Positions 1 through 6,790 of a DNA stretch of 13,274 bases are shown piece after piece. The translations under genes were made by a program, and so were the position numbers. Origin of the DNA: Vicinamibacteria bacterium (GTDB lineage Bacteria; Acidobacteriota; Vicinamibacteria; Vicinamibacterales; 2-12-FULL-66-21); the NCBI GenBank assembly GCA_025937075.1, contig JAICSD010000070.1, positions 1-13,274 of the forward strand, written 5' to 3'. Position 1 is the first letter of the stretch, and every line of letters starts with the position of its first letter. Below the pieces are notes generated by a model. It was not told the origin of the DNA. It was given only the letters and a program-made list of their open reading frames with translations, and did not search any database.

Positions 1-223
1 CGTTCTGGACGAGCCGCTTGATCAGGGTCCCTCGATTCTCCGGCGTCATCGGCAGATCGTGATAGCAGAACGGCTGGAGACCGAACTGCACGCCGTTGAA
101 CCACGACCGGTTGGGGGCGCCGTCCGGCTGCCAGGCGGATGCTGGCACGCTGCGGCCGAACGCGGCGACACCGCTCACGCCCGCCAGGGCGAGCCTTCCG
201 AATTCCCGCCGTGTCACAACCAT
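1..223 (-). CDS. Tat-exported sugar phosphate isomerase/epimerase-like protein (N-terminal part only)
   Basis: This is an open reading frame on the minus strand, starting with ATG at 223 and still open at the left edge of the window; 74 codons are visible. The protein begins with a twin-arginine signal (TRREFGRLALAG, residues 4-15), then a short Ala/Gly/Val-rich hydrophobic stretch. The mature start (NGVQFGLQPFCYHDL, then MTPENR) resembles the first strand of exported xylose-isomerase-like TIM-barrel proteins annotated as sugar phosphate isomerase/epimerase, which are common in Acidobacteriota. Only the signal and first strand are present, so metal ligands and catalytic residues cannot be seen and the substrate is unknown. 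The gene is divergent from the molybdo-hydroxylase cluster at 361, with 137 nt between the start codons. The family call rests on a recalled resemblance and is moderately sure; the Tat signal is clear. Confidence 0.75.
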   Translation of the reverse strand, partial: MVVTRREFGRLALAGVSGVAAFGRSVPASAWQPDGAPNRSWFNGVQFGLQPFCYHDLPMTPENRGTLIKRLVQN

Positions 224-302
224 CAGGATTCAGACCTGCGATGCGCATACTACGCTCGGCGCGGACGCGCGGCAAGGAACGCACGCGAATGTCGGGCGAC
301 GT

Positions 303-332
303 TTCGCATTTTGCGGCGATTTGCGATATACA
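303..332 (+). promoter_or_regulatory. Candidate sigma-70-like promoter for the molybdo-hydroxylase cluster
   Basis: TTCGCA (303-308, 4 of 6 matches to TTGACA) and TATACA (327-332, 4 of 6 matches to TATAAT) lie 18 nt apart. They fall in an unusually AT-rich patch of the 137-nt divergent spacer, about 28 nt before the ATG at 361. This is a consensus match by eye only. The rest of the spacer (224-302) holds nothing else that I recognise. Confidence 0.3.
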
Positions 333-360
333 GTCTGCGTACTCGAAGAGATCATCAACC

Positions 361-978
361 ATGCCTCACAATGACGACCCGTCAGACGGCATCAATCTCA
401 GCCGTCGCAACTTTCTCAAATCCACCGGCGTCGTAGGCATCGCGGCGTCGGTCATTGCTCCACCCGGAGTCGACGCTCAGAGCGGTCCGGCTGCCGTGGG
501 TCCGGGCGAAGTCCGGGTGCGCCTCACCGTGAACGGACGGCCGGTCGATTTGATGATCGAGCCGCGCGTGACGCTCCTCGACGCCCTGCGCATGCGCGCC
601 GACATGACCGGCAACAAACGCGTGTGCGACCGCGGCACGTGCGGCGCGTGCACGATGCTGGTCGACGGACGCCCGGTGTATTCGTGCTCGACGTTGGCGA
701 TCGACGTGCAGGGCAAGCAGATTCGCAACGTGGACGGCCTCGCCAGCAACGGACAGCTCCACCCGGTGCAGCAGGCGTTCTGCGACAAGGACGCCCTGAT
801 GTGCGGCTTCTGCACGCCCGGGTTCGTCATGGCGAGCGTCGCTTTGCTCGAGAAACATCCGAATCCCACGCCGGAGCAGATCAAGAAAGGTCTCGACGGC
901 AACATCTGCCGCTGCGGCACCTTCCCGCGCATCTTCGAGGCGGTGTCGAGCGTGAAGAAGGGGGTGCAGCGTGGCTAG
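361..978 (+). CDS. Tat-signal 2Fe-2S subunit of a molybdenum hydroxylase (PaoA/YagT type)
   Basis: This 205-aa protein is the electron-transfer subunit of a xanthine dehydrogenase-family enzyme and passes electrons from the molybdenum site toward FAD. The ATG at 361 is chosen over upstream in-frame codons because it puts the twin-arginine motif SRRNFLK at residues 14-20, followed by a hydrophobic stretch ending near VDAQS. GAAGAG at 345-350 is a weak ribosome binding site. The plant-type ferredoxin domain (about 50-120) has cluster ligands C89, C94, C97 and C109. The all-helical second domain has C148-x2-C151 and C183-x-C185. All eight ligands for two 2Fe-2S clusters are present and the length is normal for PaoA-like proteins. 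It is the first gene of the cluster and overlaps the next by 8 nt. The Tat signal on this subunit alone suggests that the folded heterotrimer is exported to the periplasm, as known for E. coli PaoABC. Confidence 0.95.
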   Translation: MPHNDDPSDGINLSRRNFLKSTGVVGIAASVIAPPGVDAQSGPAAVGPGEVRVRLTVNGRPVDLMIEPRVTLLDALRMRADMTGNKRVCDRGTCGACTMLVDGRPVYSCSTLAIDVQGKQIRNVDGLASNGQLHPVQQAFCDKDALMCGFCTPGFVMASVALLEKHPNPTPEQIKKGLDGNICRCGTFPRIFEAVSSVKKGVQRG

Positions 979-3169
979 CGCTCCGCAAGGCCAGGGCGGC
1001 GGGCGCGGCGGGGCGCCGCAGGCGCCGCCGGTCGACCCGAAGTACAACTGGCCGGCGACGCCGACGACGGTCGTCGGCACGCGCGTCAAGCGGCTCGACG
1101 GCCCCGACAAAGTGACGGGCCGCGCGAAGTACGCGTTCGACGTATCGCGGCCGCGCATGCTCTACGCGCGCATCATCCGCTCGCCCTATCCGCACGCGCG
1201 CGTGGTCTCGGTGGACCTCTCCGCCGCCCAGCGCGCACCGGGCGTGAAAGCGGCGCTCGTGCACCGCGATCCTGCGGACGAGAAGACCGCTGTCGTCATG
1301 TTCCAGGGGGATGAGGTCGCGGCGATCGCGGCCGACACCGAAGAGCGGGCGATTCATGCGGCGCGTCTCGTGAAGGTCGAATACGAGCCGCTGCCGCACG
1401 TGATCAACGTCGATCAGGCGCTCGCCGGAACGGCGCCGCCGGTGTTCCCCAACGGCAACGTCCGCCAGGGCCAGACGCAAGAGAGCGGCGATCTCGCTGC
1501 CGGCTTCAAGGCTGCTGCGTTCAACCTGGACCAGACGTACTCGACGCACGTGATCACGCACGTCTGCCTCGAAACGCACGGCACGGTCTGCGAGTGGGAC
1601 GGCGACAAGCTCACCGCATGGGTGACGACGCAAGGCGTCAACTCGGCGCGGGACAACTTCGCCAACGGGCTCGGCGTTCCGCAAGCCAATATCCGGGTCA
1701 TTTGTCAGTACATGGGAGGCGGCTTCGGAAGCAAGCTGAACCTCGGCGCCGAAGGGCTGATCTGTGCGCGGCTCGCGAAGATGGCGGCTGCGCCGGTGAA
1801 GCTGATGCTCGATCGCAAGGAAGAACATCTCGCCACGGGCAACCGTCCATCCGCGGCGGCGCGCATCAAGGCGGGCGTCTCGGCAGACGGTCTCATCACA
1901 GCGTTCGATGCGGAATCCTGGGGTACCGGCGGCGCCGGGGCAGCAGCAGGGTTTCCCTTGCCCTACATCTATCAGATGCCCAACCGGCGGCGGGCGCACA
2001 AGGACGTCTTCATCAACACCGGCCAGCAGCGCCCGATGCGCGCACCCGGCCATCCGCAGGGATCGTTCATCACCGAAATCATGATGGACGAGCTCGCGGA
2101 TCTGGTGAAGATGGATCCCATCGAATTCCGGATCAAGAACCTTCCCCCCGAGGCGCCGAACGCGATGTGGCGGTCCTATCTGCGCGAAGGCGCCGACGCG
2201 TTCGGCTGGAGCAAGCGTCATCCGACGGGCGATCCGGCCTCGGGATCCATCAAGACCGGTATGGGCGTCGCGATAGGCATGTGGGGCGGCGGTGGACGCG
2301 GTCCGGCGCGTGCGCACTGCGAGATCGCCTCCGACGGGAGCGTCGTGGTACGCCTCGGCACGCAGGACATCGGCACCGGCACGCGCACGATCGTCGCGAT
2401 CGTGGCCGCTGACGCGCTCGGCCTGCAGCCGGCGCAGATCACGCCGCAGATCGGCGATACCGAGTACGGCGTCGCGCCCGGATCGGGCGGCAGCACGACG
2501 GCGGCGAGCGTCAGCCCCGGCGTCCGCATCTCGACGCTGAAAGCGCTCGAGTTGCTGAAGGAGAAGATCGCGCCGGCGCTGGGCGCGGACGCGGCGGCGC
2601 TCGTCGCATCCGGCGGCCGCATCCACGTCAAGGACAATTCCTCGAAGGGCATGTCGTGGGCGGAGGCATGCAAGCGGATCGGCCCGCAGCCGATCAGCGC
2701 GGATGCCGACTGGCAGCAGGGCATGACGTCGGTGACGACCTCCGGCGTGCAGTTCGCGGAAGCGACCGTCGACGTCAAGACCGGACTGGTCCGCGTCACC
2801 CGCGTGCTGGCGATCCAGGACTGCGGGCTCGTCCTCGATCCGCTCACGGCCGAGAGCCAGTGCTACGGCGGCGTGATCGGTTCGCTCAACTTCGCGCTCT
2901 TCGAGGATCGCATTCTGGACCGCAACACGGGCCAGATGGTGAACCCGAACATGGAGTGGTACCTGCTCGCCGGGATGTCCGACATCCCGCCGATCGAGGT
3001 GCGGCTGAAGAACATGCCCGAACGCGGAGTCATCGGGCTCGGCGAGCCACCGACGGTGCCGACGGCCGCCGCGGTGGCGCTCGCGGTGCGGAACGCAATC
3101 GGCGTCACCGTGCGCAGCCTGCCGCTGACGCCGGCGAAAATCCTGCAAACCCTGCAACAGAAAGCGTGA
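971..3169 (+). CDS. Molybdopterin-binding catalytic subunit, xanthine dehydrogenase/aldehyde oxidase family (PaoC/YagR type)
   Basis: This 732-aa catalytic subunit hydroxylates an aldehyde or N-heterocycle at a molybdenum-cytosine-dinucleotide or molybdopterin centre. The start is GTG 971, inside the end of the 2Fe-2S gene, with a GAAGGGGG ribosome binding site at 957-964 and 6 nt of spacing. The aldehyde oxidase a/b-hammerhead domain spans about 40-150, and the molybdenum-binding domain covers most of the remainder. Motifs seen are QYMGGGFGSK (246-255), PMRAPGHPQ (355-363, cofactor and substrate arginine region), GTQDIGTGT (463-471) and the C-terminal GLGEPPT with E692 at the position of the family's catalytic glutamate. 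The first ~25 residues are a Gly/Gln/Pro-rich tail without a signal peptide, consistent with export by piggy-backing on the Tat-tagged partner. Substrate specificity cannot be read from the sequence. No XdhC/PaoD-type maturation factor is in the window. Confidence 0.95.
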   Translation: MASAPQGQGGGRGGAPQAPPVDPKYNWPATPTTVVGTRVKRLDGPDKVTGRAKYAFDVSRPRMLYARIIRSPYPHARVVSVDLSAAQRAPGVKAALVHRDPADEKTAVVMFQGDEVAAIAADTEERAIHAARLVKVEYEPLPHVINVDQALAGTAPPVFPNGNVRQGQTQESGDLAAGFKAAAFNLDQTYSTHVITHVCLETHGTVCEWDGDKLTAWVTTQGVNSARDNFANGLGVPQANIRVICQYMGGGFGSKLNLGAEGLICARLAKMAAAPVKLMLDRKEEHLATGNRPSAAARIKAGVSADGLITAFDAESWGTGGAGAAAGFPLPYIYQMPNRRRAHKDVFINTGQQRPMRAPGHPQGSFITEIMMDELADLVKMDPIEFRIKNLPPEAPNAMWRSYLREGADAFGWSKRHPTGDPASGSIKTGMGVAIGMWGGGGRGPARAHCEIASDGSVVVRLGTQDIGTGTRTIVAIVAADALGLQPAQITPQIGDTEYGVAPGSGGSTTAASVSPGVRISTLKALELLKEKIAPALGADAAALVASGGRIHVKDNSSKGMSWAEACKRIGPQPISADADWQQGMTSVTTSGVQFAEATVDVKTGLVRVTRVLAIQDCGLVLDPLTAESQCYGGVIGSLNFALFEDRILDRNTGQMVNPNMEWYLLAGMSDIPPIEVRLKNMPERGVIGLGEPPTVPTAAAVALAVRNAIGVTVRSLPLTPAKILQTLQQKA

Positions 3170-3176
3170 GGTCGTC

Positions 3177-4163
3177 GTGAAGCCGTTTGCCTACGTCAAC
3201 CCGACGAACGAGAAGGACGCCGCCGCCGCGCTCTCGCCGGAGTACGAGAAGGCGTTGCCGCTCGGCGGCGGACAGGATCTGCTGGCGCGGATGAAGGACT
3301 ACATCACGCAGCCGGACAAGATCGTCAACATCAAGAACGCGCTCGAGGCAACCGCGACGCCGCACAACGGCGGCCTGCGCATCGGCGCGGCGATGAAGAT
3401 GGTCGACCTCGCCGAGCACGCCGAGATCGCGCGCATGTATCCGCCCATCGCGGCGGCGGCGGCGGAAGTCGGCACGCCGCAGATCCGCAACCAGGGCACG
3501 GTCGGCGGCAACATCAATCAGCGTCCGCGCTGCTGGTACTACCGGAACGAGGAGTTCGTCTGCTTCAAGAAGGGCGGCAACACCTGCTTCTCGCCCGCGG
3601 GGGAGAACCAGTTTCACGCGATCCTCGGCGGCGGACCGACGTACATCGTCCATCCGTCGAGCCTAGCGGTGCCCTTCGTCGCCTACAACGCGACGTTCCG
3701 CCTGCTCGGGCCGAAGGGGGAGCGCCTCGTTCCGGCGGCCGAGTACTTCACGATGCCGACGCTGCAGAACGTCCAGCGCGAGAACGTGCTGCAGCCCGAC
3801 GAGCTGCTGACGCACGTGATCCTTCCCGCCCCTGGCAACGTGAAGCACGGCCACTACGAAGTGCGGTACAAGGCCTCGCACGACTGGCCGATCGCGTTCG
3901 CGACGGTGCTGCTGACGATGAACGGATCGACCGTGCAGGGAGCGCGCATCGTGATGGGCGCGGTTGCGCCGGTGCCGTGGCGTTCACAGGCCGCAGAGCA
4001 GGCGCTCGCCGGAAAAACGATCACTCCGGAAACCGCAGCTGCCGCGGCCGAGGCGGCGCTGCGGGGCGCGACGCCGCTCAGCCAGAACGCGTACAAGATT
4101 CAGGTGGCGAAGACCGCCGTCGAGCGCGCCATCCTGCAGGCCGCCGGCCTGCCCATCGTCTGA
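3177..4163 (+). CDS. FAD-binding subunit with Fe-S loop (PaoB/YagS type) lacking the fourth expected cysteine
   Basis: This 328-aa protein is the FAD subunit that accepts electrons from the 2Fe-2S subunit. It starts at GTG 3177, 7 nt after the catalytic gene, with GAGG at 3168-3171 as ribosome binding site. The FAD-binding PCMH fold shows LGGGQDLLARMK (about 29-40), GLRIGA (66-71) and TVGGNINQR (108-116). The CO-dehydrogenase flavoprotein C-terminal domain follows from about 215. After the second FAD motif comes an Fe-S insert with C119-x9-C129-x7-C137, matching the first three ligands of the 4Fe-4S cluster in E. coli PaoB (recalled C-x9-C-x8-C-x18-C). The position of the fourth ligand, just before the HPS motif, is T155 here, and the usual SD of HPSD is SS. 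A 4Fe-4S cluster with a non-Cys ligand, a 3Fe-4S cluster or no cluster are all possible. The gene order FeS-Mo-FAD differs from the FeS-FAD-Mo order of paoABC. Confidence 0.93.
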   Translation: MKPFAYVNPTNEKDAAAALSPEYEKALPLGGGQDLLARMKDYITQPDKIVNIKNALEATATPHNGGLRIGAAMKMVDLAEHAEIARMYPPIAAAAAEVGTPQIRNQGTVGGNINQRPRCWYYRNEEFVCFKKGGNTCFSPAGENQFHAILGGGPTYIVHPSSLAVPFVAYNATFRLLGPKGERLVPAAEYFTMPTLQNVQRENVLQPDELLTHVILPAPGNVKHGHYEVRYKASHDWPIAFATVLLTMNGSTVQGARIVMGAVAPVPWRSQAAEQALAGKTITPETAAAAAEAALRGATPLSQNAYKIQVAKTAVERAILQAAGLPIV

Positions 4164-4174
4164 GGGCATCCATC

Positions 4175-4402
4175 ATGGAATCGCTGACCTCGCCAAAGAT
4201 CACTGTGGGCGTGCACTGCCTGAAGCTCCGCACGAAAAGCATGTATATCCAGGCTGTGGTGGACCCGGCGGAGCGGACGTTTTACGATAGTTATGACCAG
4301 ACCGCCTGGTGGTGCGTCCTGACGCAGACCGGCCTGGGTCCCGATCGCGAGCCCGTCCGTCCGGACGTCTGCTGCGAGGGGCGCGGCTGTTGCAAGTTGT
4401 GA
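4175..4402 (+). CDS. Small cysteine-rich protein of unknown function, fourth gene of the molybdo-hydroxylase cluster
   Basis: This is a 75-aa protein I do not recognise. It starts at ATG 4175, only 11 nt after the FAD subunit stop. Its GAGGG ribosome binding site (4162-4166) overlaps that stop codon, so translational coupling is likely. An open frame extends further upstream within the FAD gene, but the ATG with its ribosome binding site is the natural start. The N-terminal half looks like a small beta-rich fold (ITVGVHCLKL, MYIQAVVDP). The second half has an aromatic patch with cysteine (AWWCVLTQTGLGPD, residues 44-57), then PVRPDVCC and GCCKL at the very C-terminus. Cysteines are C15, C47, C66, C67, C72 and C73. 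There is no signal peptide and no membrane segment, so it is expected to be cytoplasmic. Cofactor insertion, sulfur or metal handling during enzyme assembly are guesses from position and cysteine content only. Confidence 0.8.
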   Translation: MESLTSPKITVGVHCLKLRTKSMYIQAVVDPAERTFYDSYDQTAWWCVLTQTGLGPDREPVRPDVCCEGRGCCKL

Positions 4403-4422
4403 ACAAAGCGGAGAAATCACTC

Positions 4423-5079
4423 ATGAAGAACATCGCGCTGTCGATCGCTCTCTCGAGCCTGACGCTTGCGACGGTGTCGGCCAGGCCGGCGTCCGTCACG
4501 GGCACCTACGTTGAAGCCCGAACCGCCGAGGTGTTCGCCGGCGCCTGCGTCATGAACGGCGAGGCGGCCACGACGGGACGCGAAGCGCTCATGGCCTGGA
4601 AAATCGACCACGGCCAGGTGAACGGCGTCTCCCTCGATGGGCTCGCTGTCGTCGCGGCGCTCTCTGCCGACGCCAACCTCGGCATTCACGAAATCGGCGG
4701 CGAATCGACCACCGCGCGCGCCGCGCTGTTCCTCGACTCGCGCGCGACGCCCGTGCAGCGGAAAGCACTGGTCTCGATGGTGAAGGCGCTCTCGGGCAAT
4801 CTGATCGGGAGCGTCGTCCAGGAGACGTCCGCGCCGATCCAGTTCGTCGATACGGGGCACGAAATCCGCGTCTCGGCGGACGCGCTGAAGCTCGACGTGG
4901 AGAAGCACCTCAACCACGACGCGAGCTGCGGCAACAAGCAGTGGTTCGGGCCGCTCGCGGCCGTCGATCACGCTGAGATGGGTACCACCGCGGAGAACGA
5001 GTACAGCGGCGCGTCGCTGTCCACGAAGTGGAGCGATCCAAACAAGCGCTCGTCGTTCTTCGGCACGTTCTCGTATTAG
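4423..5079 (+). CDS. Secreted DUF1326-like protein, last gene of the molybdo-hydroxylase cluster
   Basis: This 218-aa protein starts at ATG 4423 with a good ribosome binding site (GGAGA, 4410-4414) and lies 20 nt after the cysteine-rich small gene. Residues 1-20 form a Sec signal peptide (MKNIALSIAL... VSA, probable cleavage before R21). The mature protein starts SVTGTYVEARTAEVFAGAC and continues with a GREALMAWKI segment, resembling exported DUF1326-domain proteins, which have no established biochemical role. Two cysteines remain after cleavage, C42 and C169, and could form a disulfide. The C-terminal part contains HDASCGNKQWFGPL (residues 164-177), a repeated-looking MGTTAENEYSGASL segment and ends WSDPNKRSSFFGTFSY. 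Same-strand packing with the hydroxylase subunits suggests shared transcription and a periplasmic site of action. The domain assignment is by memory of family members and is moderately confident; the function is unknown. Confidence 0.88.
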   Translation: MKNIALSIALSSLTLATVSARPASVTGTYVEARTAEVFAGACVMNGEAATTGREALMAWKIDHGQVNGVSLDGLAVVAALSADANLGIHEIGGESTTARAALFLDSRATPVQRKALVSMVKALSGNLIGSVVQETSAPIQFVDTGHEIRVSADALKLDVEKHLNHDASCGNKQWFGPLAAVDHAEMGTTAENEYSGASLSTKWSDPNKRSSFFGTFSY

Positions 5080-5082
5080 ACC

Positions 5083-5098
5083 GCGGGCTTCGCCCCGC
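5083..5098. other. Short GC hairpin between convergent genes
   Basis: GCGGG (5083-5087) and CCCGC (5094-5098) can pair around a 6-nt loop, 4 nt after the stop of the DUF1326-like gene. There is no T-tract on either side, so a classical intrinsic terminator is not supported. It forms one block of a longer repeat-like spacer with the hairpin at 5110-5151. Confidence 0.35.
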
Positions 5099-5109
5099 TG
5101 GCCCCCCTA

Positions 5110-5151
5110 CACGCGCGCTCGCGGGGACCCCTGCCCCGCTCCGCGCGCGTG
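5110..5151. repeat. Long imperfect inverted repeat in the convergent spacer, candidate dispersed repeat or bidirectional termination element
   Basis: CACGCGCG (5110-5117) pairs perfectly with CGCGCGTG (5144-5151). Inside it GCGGGG (5121-5126) pairs with CCCCGC (5134-5139) around the loop ACCCCTG. The two stems are separated by a small internal loop (CTC against TCCG). It sits between two converging genes (stops at 5079 and 5215), where a bidirectional stop of transcription would be useful. It lacks a U-run. The composition differs from the flanking genes. The whole 135-nt spacer (5080-5214) shows no plausible gene. Confidence 0.5.
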
Positions 5152-5214
5152 GCTCACTCGCGGTGCTCGTTCGCGTTGCTCTTTAGCTGGCCCGCCTCTG
5201 ATGTTGGCCTCCGT

Positions 5215-6090
5215 CTATGGACGCGCTGAGACGAGCGTCATGTGATCCACCGGGATCAGGCCTTCTGCAAGCCGCTGGGCCAACGGCGTCGAAACAGCCC
5301 GCGACAGCTGCGTCAACTCGGCGCTGTCGAGGTCGCCGACGAGCAGAATCGCGTGATGTGTTCCGCTGACGGCGACCACCGATAGTCCGTCGATCGGACG
5401 TCCAATCGGTTGCGGAATGGCAGCCGCATTGTCGATCGTCCCCAAGGCGTCCGTTGCTGTCATGAGCAGGGACACGACCCTGCCGCGATACCGGATCACC
5501 ACGTGGCCGAATCGGCGTGCGTCGTAGATGCAGGCATGGCGCTCGACGACGTGAGCGGGGCCGCCGGGCGTGGAGATATCGTCGGGCGGCGTATCGAGTA
5601 GCAGACGAAACGCACTGTCGGATCGCGCTGCATCCTCGAGTGGTACGGGCCTTCGTTCCAGTCGAAACTTCAACGCGCAGTTCCGGTGATCGCCGATCGC
5701 ATCGCGCACCAGCGCCTCGGTCGTCGCACTCGATCGATTCCCGAACATCGATCTGTCCATCAGGAAGACCGCGCCCGTCAGCCCCACCGCCAGCGCCACA
5801 CCGGCGGCAAGGGCGAACCATCGGCGTGAGATCGTCCGCGAACGGTGGCCGTGCGCCGCTGCTTCGCGCAGGTGTTCGCGCAACTCGGCCGCGAATTCTG
5901 CCCGCGCCTGCAGGTCTGGTGCGCGATCGAAGGCAGCGTGAAGCGCTCCCCGCAGCCTGCGGCGCGCCTCGATCTCCGCGCGGCACGACGGACAGGTGTC
6001 CAGGTGCCGCAGGATTTCGTGGTTCGTTTCCGTCAGCAACTCGTCGCAGAGGAACGAATCCGCCAGCCCGCGAACGTCACGACACGTCAT
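5215..6090 (-). CDS. Membrane zinc-finger anti-sigma factor (zf-HC2) with cysteine-containing extracytoplasmic domain
   Basis: This 291-aa protein is encoded in the same operon as the ECF sigma factor; its ATG at 6090 overlaps the sigma stop in an ATGA. The N-terminal zinc anti-sigma domain has C3 and H29-x3-C33-x2-C36 (HLDTCPSC), the classical ZAS signature that binds and inhibits a cognate sigma. A membrane segment follows at about 91-111 (WFALAAGVALAVGL... VFLM) after a basic RSRTISRR stretch. The extracytoplasmic part of about 180 residues carries DHRNCALKF (C138) and RHACIYDARRFGHVVIRYRG (C187 with H185). These two cysteines could sense redox state, metal or a ligand; this is inference. 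The last 80 residues (SGTHHAILLVGDLDSAELTQL) look like a folded domain. A longer in-frame reading upstream exists, but the ATGA overlap and the zinc motif position support this start. Confidence 0.93.
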   Translation of the reverse strand: MTCRDVRGLADSFLCDELLTETNHEILRHLDTCPSCRAEIEARRRLRGALHAAFDRAPDLQARAEFAAELREHLREAAAHGHRSRTISRRWFALAAGVALAVGLTGAVFLMDRSMFGNRSSATTEALVRDAIGDHRNCALKFRLERRPVPLEDAARSDSAFRLLLDTPPDDISTPGGPAHVVERHACIYDARRFGHVVIRYRGRVVSLLMTATDALGTIDNAAAIPQPIGRPIDGLSVVAVSGTHHAILLVGDLDSAELTQLSRAVSTPLAQRLAEGLIPVDHMTLVSARP

Positions 6091-6683
6091 GACGCCTCGA
6101 TTCTCTCGTTCGACGGATTCGCATCGCCACCGTTCGATGTGCGTCGGACCGACACCGCCTCCGCGGCGACGAGCTCGGCCCTCAGCTGCGCCCGTCCGCG
6201 ATGGAGCCGGGACATCACCGTCCCGATCGGAATGGCGAGCGCTTGCGCGGCTTCCTTGTAAGAGAGATCCTCGACGTCGCACAAGATGATGACTTCCTGG
6301 AACGCGGGCGGCAGCCGCCGCAGGCTTTCCAGGACGAGCTCGTCGCTCAGCTCCTGCGGCACCGGCGGTACGAATGGCACCGTCTGCGCGATGCGGTCAT
6401 CGGGATCGCTCACGACGATCGAGCGCCCCTTCGCCCGCCGCCGGTTGCTGACGATCCGCTGCAGAATCGTCATGAGCCATGCGCGGCAGTTCGTGCCGGG
6501 CTGATAGCGATGAAATGATCGCAGCGCGTGCATCATCGTCTCCTGCACGACATCCTCCGCATCGTCACGGTTCCGCTCCAGCCACATCGCCAGGCGGAAC
6601 AGGCGATCCGCATGCGGCAGGACCTCTCCTTCGAACGCAGCCCATGCGCCGGGGTCGTCCCGCGAAGGTGAGTGCTTCACCAT
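6087..6683 (-). CDS. ECF-family RNA polymerase sigma factor
   Basis: This 198-aa alternative sigma factor is the first gene of a two-gene operon with its anti-sigma factor. Region sigma-2 is seen at about 20-85, with DAEDVVQETMMHAL (41-54) and a basic RRRAKGR stretch at 81-87. Region sigma-4 is at about 117-170, with LPPAFQEVIILCDVEDLSYKE and the recognition-helix region IPIGTVMSRLHRGR. There is no SnoaL or other C-terminal extension domain; the tail after 172 is short and polar. The start ATG at 6683 has only a weak purine-rich leader. Upstream, GGAATATTT on the minus strand (6731 down to 6723) and GGTGAT (6711 down to 6706) form a candidate ECF promoter, suggesting autoregulation. The exact ECF subgroup cannot be assigned without a profile search. 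Confidence 0.95.
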   Translation of the reverse strand: MVKHSPSRDDPGAWAAFEGEVLPHADRLFRLAMWLERNRDDAEDVVQETMMHALRSFHRYQPGTNCRAWLMTILQRIVSNRRRAKGRSIVVSDPDDRIAQTVPFVPPVPQELSDELVLESLRRLPPAFQEVIILCDVEDLSYKEAAQALAIPIGTVMSRLHRGRAQLRAELVAAEAVSVRRTSNGGDANPSNERIEAS

Positions 6684-6705
6684 CTCGAACGCGCTATCGG
6701 ATTAA

Positions 6706-6731
6706 ATCACCGCGCGACTCGAAAATATTCC
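6706..6731 (-). promoter_or_regulatory. Candidate ECF-type promoter of the sigma/anti-sigma operon
   Basis: On the minus strand, GGAATATTT (6731 to 6723) is followed after 11 nt by GGTGAT (6711 to 6706). The inferred transcription start near 6698 would leave a leader of about 15 nt before the ATG at 6683. The same 9-mer with a similar downstream element lies in the opposite direction at 6791. GGAA-starting -35 elements are typical of ECF sigma factors. Confidence 0.5.
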
Positions 6732-6790
6732 CGCCTCCCGACCCCATCCGTAGAGAGCCCGGCACTCCTGGTGAGGCGGCCCGTTGCACC

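Noticed and set aside
382..1158. A 258-codon minus-strand frame over the 2Fe-2S gene
   Set aside because: It is a shadow frame: the plus strand encodes all eight Fe-S cysteines, and the antisense product has no recognisable feature.
1594..2412. A 272-codon plus-strand frame within the catalytic gene
   Set aside because: It is a shifted-frame shadow, with low-complexity Arg/Gly/His-rich translation and complete overlap with a convincing gene.
881..3157. A 758-codon open frame on the minus strand across the catalytic subunit gene
   Set aside because: It is antisense to a gene with clear family motifs, its translation is Arg/Asp/His/Ala-rich without domains, and it is explained by the GC bias of third codon positions.
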